Positions 57,432-62,936 of a DNA stretch of 62,936 nucleotides are shown here, piece by piece. The stretch is from Coleofasciculus sp. LEGE 07092. GTDB lineage: Bacteria > Cyanobacteriota > Cyanobacteriia > Cyanobacteriales > Coleofasciculaceae. The stretch lies in contig NZ_JADEWY010000020.1 in NCBI RefSeq assembly GCF_015207375.1, positions 1 through 62,936 of the forward strand. Direction: 5' to 3'. The notes beneath the pieces were generated by a model that saw only the letters and a list, made by a program, of their open reading frames with translations, was not told where the DNA came from and made no database searches. Position numbers and translations under genes: made by a program. Each line of letters starts with the position of its first letter. Positions within the stretch are counted from its first letter, which is position 1.

Positions 57432-58661
57432 ATGGCACGCGCAAAGTTTGAACGAACTAAACCCCACGTCAACATCGGCACAATTGGTCACGTAGACCAC
57501 GGCAAAACCACGCTAACTGCTGCTATAACCATGACCCTGGCAGCATCAGGTCAAGCGACAGCCAAGAAGTACGAAGATATTGATGCGGCTCCTGAGGAAA
57601 AGGCGCGGGGTATTACGATCAACACTGCTCACGTTGAGTATGAAACAGGTAATCGGCACTACGCTCACGTCGATTGTCCTGGGCACGCTGACTATGTGAA
57701 AAACATGATCACGGGTGCCGCTCAAATGGACGGAGCCATCTTGGTTGTGTCTGCCGCAGACGGACCAATGCCTCAAACGCGGGAACACATCCTGCTAGCC
57801 AAACAGGTTGGCGTTCCTAGCTTGGTCGTCTTCTTGAATAAACAAGACATGGTAGACGACGAAGAACTGCTAGAGTTGGTGGAACTAGAAGTCCGCGAAC
57901 TCCTTAGTAGTTATGAATTTGATGGTGACAATATTCCCATTGTGTCGGGTTCCGCTTTGCAGGCAGTGGAAGCGCTAACCTCCAACCCAAATATCAAGCG
58001 AGGTGACAATGAGTGGGTTGATAAGGTCTACTCTCTCATGGATGAAGTAGATGCTTATATTCCTACCCCCGAGCGGGATATAGACAAACCCTTCCTGATG
58101 GCAGTAGAAGATGTCTTCACTATTACCGGTCGGGGTACAGTTGCCACGGGTCGGATAGAGCGGGGCAAAGTCAAAATTGGTGATGAAGTGGAGTTGGTCG
58201 GACTGAGAAACACCGTTAAAAAAACCGTCACTGGAATTGAGATGTTCAAAAAGAGTCTCGAAGAAGGGATGGCTGGTGATAATGCCGGGATTTTGCTCCG
58301 AGGTGTTGAGAAAAAAGATATTGAGCGGGGAATGGTAATTGCCAAACCGGGTTCAATCACTCCTCACACTCAGTTTGAGTCGGAAGTGTACGTCCTGAAG
58401 AAAGAAGAAGGGGGTCGTCATACACCCTTTTTCGCAGGCTACCGCCCTCAATTCTACGTGCGCACCACAGATGTCACAGGAACCATCAATGCTTACACGG
58501 CTGACGATGGCACGACAGTCGAGATGGTGATGCCTGGAGATCGCATCAAAATGACGGTGGAGTTAATCAACCCCATTGCCATTGAACAAGGAATGCGATT
58601 CGCTATCCGTGAAGGTGGTCGTACCATCGGCGCGGGTGTCGTTTCCAAAATCCTCAAATAG
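57432..58661 (+). CDS. tuf: Elongation factor Tu
   Basis: 409 residues: [35 protein letters not shown]-terminal [17 protein letters not shown]. Delivers aminoacyl-tRNA. Length and the G-domain insertion typical of cyanobacterial/plastid TufA. 23 bases after fusA. Confidence 0.98.
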   Translation: MARAKFERTKPHVNIGTIGHVDHGKTTLTAAITMTLAASGQATAKKYEDIDAAPEEKARGITINTAHVEYETGNRHYAHVDCPGHADYVKNMITGAAQMDGAILVVSAADGPMPQTREHILLAKQVGVPSLVVFLNKQDMVDDEELLELVELEVRELLSSYEFDGDNIPIVSGSALQAVEALTSNPNIKRGDNEWVDKVYSLMDEVDAYIPTPERDIDKPFLMAVEDVFTITGRGTVATGRIERGKVKIGDEVELVGLRNTVKKTVTGIEMFKKSLEEGMAGDNAGILLRGVEKKDIERGMVIAKPGSITPHTQFESEVYVLKKEEGGRHTPFFAGYRPQFYVRTTDVTGTINAYTADDGTTVEMVMPGDRIKMTVELINPIAIEQGMRFAIREGGRTIGAGVVSKILK

Positions 58662-58680
58662 CACTGTTCTCAGCTAGAAC

Positions 58681-58715
58681 AGGAGCAGAAAGGCAAAGCT
58701 TTTCTGCTCCTTATT
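58681..58715 (+). terminator. Hairpin between tuf and rpsJ
   Basis: AGGAGCAGAA-(AGGCAAAGCTT)-TTCTGCTCCT, 10-bp perfect stem, then TATT. A weak or partial terminator/attenuator 19 bases past tuf, before rpsJ. Confidence 0.7.
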
Positions 58716-58787
58716 CATCTGTGTTTGACAAAAGCGCTTCTTTGTGTATTAGCTCCCTTTTGTTCCAGTACCTAGACAACTAAAAAA

Positions 58788-59105
58788 ATGGCAACGATTC
58801 AGCAGCAAAAAATTCGGATTCGTCTTAAAGCCTTTGATCGGCGATTGCTCGATACCTCTTGTGAGAAGATTGTAGATACAGCGAATCGAACCAATGCGAC
58901 CGCCATCGGTCCGATTCCCTTACCGACAAAGCGTCGAATTTACTGTGTATTGCGATCGCCTCACGTTGATAAAGATTCGCGGGAGCATTTTGAAACACGC
59001 ACCCATCGCCGGATTATTGACATTTATCAACCGTCTTCTAAAACCATCGACGCCCTGATGAAGCTGGACTTGCCAGCGGGTGTAGATATTGAAGTCAAAC
59101 TGTAG
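58788..59105 (+). CDS. rpsJ: 30S ribosomal protein S10
   Basis: 105 residues: [40 protein letters not shown] and [20 protein letters not shown]. In cyanobacteria rpsJ sits at the end of the str operon, as here; S10/NusE also takes part in antitermination. Confidence 0.98.
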   Translation: MATIQQQKIRIRLKAFDRRLLDTSCEKIVDTANRTNATAIGPIPLPTKRRIYCVLRSPHVDKDSREHFETRTHRRIIDIYQPSSKTIDALMKLDLPAGVDIEVKL

Positions 59106-59305
59106 ATAGGTTGAAGGTACGCAGGTAACGGGTGAAAAACAGGAAAATCTCTGGCGAATGCCTCCTGCCTGCTGTCTTCCTTATGCCTCTTGCTTTTCTG
59201 TCTGATGAGGAATTCAAGAGTTAGATGGGTGTTCAGGTTCTTGTCCAACGAAGAAATCCGTTAAAGTAGGTAAAGAAGCGCAGTTACCATTTTTACCAAG
59301 GCAAG

Positions 59306-59947
59306 ATGGCACCCTCTTCTTCGATTGCTGTTAGAGAACTCCCGTTATTTCCACTCGCTGAAGTGGTTCTGTTCCCTGGACGTCCTCTTCCCCTCCATAT
59401 CTTTGAGTTTCGCTACCGAATCATGATGAATACGATTTTGGATAGCGATCGCCGATTTGGGGTATTGATGTGGGACCCCGTTCAAGGTCAACCCGCTGCC
59501 GTCGGCTGCTGCGCTGAAATTGTCCACTTCCAGCGTTTGCCCGATGACCGAATGAAAATATTGACCTTAGGGCAACAACGGTTTCGCGTCCTGGAGTACG
59601 TCCGTGAAAAACCCTATCGCGTTGGCTTAGTGGAATGGATTGAGGATAAACCCACAGACACAGACTTGAGAGAAGTCGCTAAGTCAGTCGAACAATTACT
59701 GCGAGATGTAGTACATCTGTCAGGTAAGTTGACCGAGCAAAAAATCGAGCTGCCGGAAGACTTACCCGAACTTCCCTTAGAGTTATCCTATTGGATAGCT
59801 GGCAATCTCTACGGCGTCGCTTCTGAACAGCAGGCACTCTTAGAAATGCAGGATACAGCGGCACGTCTGGAGCGAGAGGCAGATATTCTCACCTCAACCC
59901 GCAACCATTTGGCAGCCCGTACAGTTCTCAAGGATGCTTTTAATTAG
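59306..59947 (+). CDS. LON peptidase substrate-binding domain protein
   Basis: 213 residues, a stand-alone Lon N-terminal domain: [33 protein letters not shown] and [20 protein letters not shown]. No AAA+ or protease domain. Conserved in cyanobacteria downstream of the str operon; possibly a substrate adaptor. 200 bases after rpsJ, same strand. Confidence 0.9.
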   Translation: MAPSSSIAVRELPLFPLAEVVLFPGRPLPLHIFEFRYRIMMNTILDSDRRFGVLMWDPVQGQPAAVGCCAEIVHFQRLPDDRMKILTLGQQRFRVLEYVREKPYRVGLVEWIEDKPTDTDLREVAKSVEQLLRDVVHLSGKLTEQKIELPEDLPELPLELSYWIAGNLYGVASEQQALLEMQDTAARLEREADILTSTRNHLAARTVLKDAFN

Positions 59948-60165
59948 ATTAGAAACAAAGATGCATCGGTTCAATCCCATAGCTCCTTCCAACTCAGCTC
60001 CCCACAGGTAAGCATCTCGCAAATTCGCGCCACTCAAATCCGCTCTAACCAGGTTAGCTTCACTCAAATTGGCACTTCCCAAATTAGCATTTCTTAAGTT
60101 TGCACGGCTGAGATTTATCCCTGGTGAATTAACTTCAATTTCTTGGCTCGTCTTCTTTGTAGTCG
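59894..60165 (-). pseudogene. Pentapeptide-repeat remnant
   Basis: A start-poor frame on the minus strand encodes [20 protein letters not shown] and [20 protein letters not shown], ending [11 protein letters not shown], and then non-repeat sequence that runs into the antisense of the LON-domain gene's last 54 bases. About eight repeats. Upstream, in another frame, lies [21 protein letters not shown] broken or 5'-truncated pentapeptide gene. Confidence 0.55.
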
Positions 60166-60365
60166 ATTCAGCGCTCTATGTTGATATTTTTTCTTTAGCC
60201 ATTGTTTAAGAATCGGGAACCATTGCATTTTTGCGCTGAGTTGAGGGAGATTTAAAAACCGTTGTAAATTGCGGACTTGACTTTCATAAGGGCTTATCCT
60301 CTCTACTTTCCAGCCTCCTTGTCACCCCTTGAGATTCAAGGGGTGATCCCACTCTTGTCAAACAG

Positions 60366-61238
60366 TCACTCCTCAACCAGTGCTGTTGAATTAATAGGCA
60401 AGACATTGTAACTCCCAAAGATTTTAAGAATTTCTGTATGAGACGCTAATTCAGAAAGGGTAGCTTGCACGGAAGAAATAGAAGCATCCGCTTCCAAATC
60501 GATAAAGAAAAGGTACTCGCCAAGCGATCGCTTAGTCGGGCGAGACTCAATACGGCTTAAGTTAATCCCTCGATTGGCGAAGACTTGCAGGAGTTTTGCC
60601 AAGGCTCCAGGGACGTTGGCAGGTGTACTGAAGGCTAAAGAGGTATAACTGCCACCAGGAGAGGATTGTTTACCCACAACCCAGAATCGCGTGCAGTTGT
60701 CGGGATAGTCATTGATATTTGAAGCGAGGATAGGTACGTTGTACAGTCGTGCCGCTCGTTGAGAGGTAATGACTCCGGCTGTATGATCGGTATCCAGATG
60801 CTTGAGTGCCTCTGTTGTGGAATTCGTCGGCACCAGTTGCACTGAGGGGAGAGATGTCTCTAGCCACCTCTGACATTGCGCCAGCGCTTGGGGATGGGAA
60901 TAAACGGTTTGAATCGACTCTAGAGCAGCCGCCCGTGATAGCAAAGCGTGTTCGATGGGCAAAACTAAAGCTTGCTGGATTTGGAGCCCATGCAGTTGCC
61001 AGAGGGTATCGAGTGTAATTGTCACACTGCCTTCAATGGAATTTTCCACGGGGACTACAGCCAGATGAGCTTGCTCTTGGGCTACCGCACGTAAGGTTTG
61101 AGCAATGCTTGGGTAAGGACATAATAGGGATGGCTTGCCTGTTGTGCTGGCGAGTTCGCGCCGATAAGCTAGGGCAGCAGCTTCTGCGTAAGTGCCGGGA
61201 GGTCCTAAATGAGCAATGGAAACTGACATACAGTACAC
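60366..61238 (-). CDS. pheA: Prephenate dehydratase
   Basis: 290 residues. Catalytic domain with the NCTRFWVVG (TRF) motif and a C-terminal ACT domain (GALAKLLQVFANRGINLSRI, then ESRP). Makes phenylpyruvate; the ACT domain mediates phenylalanine inhibition. Monofunctional, without chorismate mutase. The likely start is the second Met (MSVSIAHLGPPGTYAEAAAL). Confidence 0.96.
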   Translation of the reverse strand: MYCMSVSIAHLGPPGTYAEAAALAYRRELASTTGKPSLLCPYPSIAQTLRAVAQEQAHLAVVPVENSIEGSVTITLDTLWQLHGLQIQQALVLPIEHALLSRAAALESIQTVYSHPQALAQCQRWLETSLPSVQLVPTNSTTEALKHLDTDHTAGVITSQRAARLYNVPILASNINDYPDNCTRFWVVGKQSSPGGSYTSLAFSTPANVPGALAKLLQVFANRGINLSRIESRPTKRSLGEYLFFIDLEADASISSVQATLSELASHTEILKIFGSYNVLPINSTALVEE

Positions 61239-61295
61239 TTCAACTCAGTAAATCTTTTTTAACCTTTCTAGGCAGTAGCCTGTCAATGCCAACAG

Positions 61296-61360
61296 ATCAT
61301 CCTTAGGAGATAGGTTTTGGGAGTCATACTCAACTCTTGGAGAGCTTTCCTAAGGATGAT
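61296..61360. promoter_or_regulatory. 13-bp dyad between pheA and the DUF1997 gene
   Basis: ATCATCCTTAGGA (61296-61308) and TCCTAAGGATGAT (61348-61360) are perfect inverse copies separated by 39 bases, in the 305-base divergent spacer 61239-61543. It may be an operator pair, a leader stem for pheA, or a dispersed repeat. Confidence 0.45.
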
Positions 61361-61543
61361 GGATGGTGAGCGTCTGAAGTTCTAGGATCTGAGAAGAATC
61401 GAGGTTGAGTGCGCTTCTTTTATAGAAAGGACAAGATACGACCCATAAAATAAAAATCCCATTTCAATTCCTGAGAAATCTTAAAGTAACTTTAACTAAA
61501 GTAAAATTAGTTAAAAGCCTAGAAGCTGACAATCTTTCCCCCT

Positions 61544-62134
61544 ATGAACAGCCAGTTTGTTGCATCCCAGTCGGTTGAAATCACTGTACCCCAACAACCC
61601 GTCCCCATTCAGCACTACTTGCGCCAGCCTCAACGCTTAGTTTATGCGATCGCTGATCCAAGTCTGATCCAGCAACGGAGTCCCCAACGCTTTCGCCTGA
61701 AAATGCGTCCCTTGAGTTTTCTGTCGCTGAACTTTCAACCCATGGTGGAGCTGAAAGTATGGACAGATGCTAACGGTACAGTTCACTTGACCTCTGTAGG
61801 CTGTGAGATTCCTGGCTTAGACTATATTAATCAACGCTTTTCCCTCGACTTAAAAGGTACACTTTATCCTTATCAGAGCAACGGAGTTACCACGCTCAAA
61901 GGCAGAGCGGATTTAAACGTGAGCGTAGACGTACCCCTTCCCCTTTCCCTCACACCCAAGCCCATTCTCGAAACGACAGGTAACGGATTGCTCAAAAGCG
62001 TCTTACTCAGGATTAAGCAGAAATTAATGCACCAACTGGTCGTAGATTATTGTCAGTGGGCGAAAAAGGATACCCAGACAAGTACTCACGATCAACCTCA
62101 AAAATTGTCACCGGCTGATAATCCAACTGTTTAA
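61544..62134 (+). CDS. DUF1997-family protein
   Basis: 196 residues with IQHYLRQPQRLVYAIADPSL, RFRLKMRPLSFLSLNFQPMV and a beta-rich middle (GTLYPYQSNGVTTLKGRADL). DUF1997 is found in cyanobacteria and plastids; function unknown, fold SRPBCC-like. ATG start. Confidence 0.85.
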   Translation: MNSQFVASQSVEITVPQQPVPIQHYLRQPQRLVYAIADPSLIQQRSPQRFRLKMRPLSFLSLNFQPMVELKVWTDANGTVHLTSVGCEIPGLDYINQRFSLDLKGTLYPYQSNGVTTLKGRADLNVSVDVPLPLSLTPKPILETTGNGLLKSVLLRIKQKLMHQLVVDYCQWAKKDTQTSTHDQPQKLSPADNPTV

Positions 62135-62168
62135 ACGCCTTGGAAAAAATAGAAAGGAATGCCTGGGT

Positions 62169-62810
62169 TTATCTTTTCCCATTTGTTCCCAATCCAAGAC
62201 AGGGACTAAAAGACAGACGGTGTTGGGGTGAAGAGCCATACTGTTGTAGCGCTAATCGGTGCCGCTCAGTTCCATAACCCTTATTTGCCGTCAAATCGTA
62301 GTCAGGATACTTGGCGGCAAAACGTACAATTAACTCATCACGCCAAACTTTAGCCACAACACTAGCAGCGGCTATTTCTAGCGATCGCTCATCTCCCTTC
62401 ACTAAGTTTTGTTGGGGAACGGGTAAGCCTTTCACAACCTGCTTACCATCCACTAAGCAAAGATGAGGCTGCACTTTCAGCTTGAGAACAGCCCGTTTCA
62501 TGGCGAGCAGTGACGCTTGCGAGATATTGAGCTGGTCGATTTCGGAACAAGTAGCATAACCAATTCTCCAATCGAGTGCCAACCGTTGAATCTCTTGAGC
62601 GAGCTTGATACGTCGCAGACGAGACAACTGTTTGCTATCTTTGACACCCGCTAGAGCAAGCTGGGGTAGGGTAGATGGGGGTAAAATTACCGCTGCTGCT
62701 ACTACCGGACCAAACAGAGCACCCCGTCCTACTTCGTCTATTCCTGCAACCAATCCTCGATCACCGGATAAATCTGGCAGTTCGCAGAAGTTGGATTGGT
62801 CATTAGTCAT
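62169..62810 (-). CDS. rnhB: Ribonuclease HII
   Basis: 213 residues. Active-site block [20 protein letters not shown] (DE motif), [13 protein letters not shown] and [12 protein letters not shown]. Degrades RNA in RNA:DNA hybrids and starts ribonucleotide excision. The ATG at 62810 falls inside a TTAGTCA-type heptamer repeat, so the true start could be the TTG before [10 protein letters not shown]. Confidence 0.93.
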   Translation of the reverse strand: MTNDQSNFCELPDLSGDRGLVAGIDEVGRGALFGPVVAAAVILPPSTLPQLALAGVKDSKQLSRLRRIKLAQEIQRLALDWRIGYATCSEIDQLNISQASLLAMKRAVLKLKVQPHLCLVDGKQVVKGLPVPQQNLVKGDERSLEIAAASVVAKVWRDELIVRFAAKYPDYDLTANKGYGTERHRLALQQYGSSPQHRLSFSPCLGLGTNGKR

Positions 62811-62900
62811 TAGTCCTTGGTCATTGGTTGTGGTTAATTATTATCTCCCGACAGGGTATCCTTTAAAGAACTTCCAAGCAAAAAAATATTTCAGGGATAA

Positions 62901-62936
62901 GGGGACAAGGGGACAAGGGGACAAGGGGACAAGGGG
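62901..62936. repeat. Octamer tandem repeat GGGGACAA at window end
   Basis: Four copies of GGGGACAA plus GGGG, running to the last base. It is the reverse complement of the TTGTCCCC repeat at 11-34. Confidence 0.9.

Overview
The window looks like a chromosomal segment of a filamentous, phycobilisome-containing cyanobacterium. The HIP1 octamer GCGATCGC is scattered through most genes. Cyanobacterium- or plastid-specific genes are present: psb27, thf1/psb29, a CpcT/CpeT-type bilin lyase, ndhS, ferredoxin-type glutamate synthase, the second-type glgA and ebsA. Intergenic DNA is rich in short tandem and palindromic repeats, as in Oscillatoriales/Coleofasciculus-like genomes. Species cannot be fixed from the sequence alone. 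Both ends of the window are the same 8-bp tandem repeat (TTGTCCCC) in opposite orientation, so the window may be a complete contig broken at repeats.

Layout. 0-3 kb: DUF1998-type DEAD/DEAH helicase. 3.3-8.7 kb (minus): sugar/compatible-solute ABC importer with two tandem substrate-binding lipoproteins, a SAM methyltransferase and two permeases. 9.1-15.5 kb: GHL10-like glycoside hydrolase, psb27, a 35-codon microprotein, thf1, CpcT-like lyase, STAS protein and hemF. 15.6-16.9 kb: an SRPBCC gene between two inverted TnpB C-terminal remnants. 17-25.8 kb: mrp, rodA, ndhS, a conserved cyanobacterial protein, a remnant of a C5-cytosine methyltransferase, a HIT protein, ebsA, a DRTGG protein, a UPF0104 membrane protein, an LSDAT-like remnant and glgA. 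26-34 kb: pentapeptide protein, small membrane-anchored protein, orphan DUF1016 nuclease, clpB, two small two-helix membrane proteins and a ChaB-fused protein. 34-38 kb: an accessory island with a DNA N6-adenine methylase and a companion PD-(D/E)XK-like protein whose 3' end runs into an ISAs1-type transposase remnant. 39-41.5 kb: response regulator with TPR and a short KdpD. 41.6-46.5 kb: glutamate synthase carrying two in-frame repeat insertions. 47-53 kb: NAGPA-like secreted protein, cupin, guaA, cbiD and a small membrane protein. 53.3-59.9 kb: possible sRNA, IscA-like protein, the str operon (rpsL-rpsG-fusA-tuf-rpsJ) and a LON-domain protein. 60-62.8 kb: pheA, DUF1997 protein and rnhB.

Most of the window is core cyanobacterial chromosome. 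The less ordinary parts are the 34-38 kb methylase/nuclease pair, the repeat-derived insertions inside glutamate synthase, the orphan strong terminator (candidate sRNA) before the iscA-like gene, and several families of small palindromic elements in the spacers. No tRNA, rRNA or CRISPR array was seen. All family assignments come from reading motifs by eye; no database search was run.
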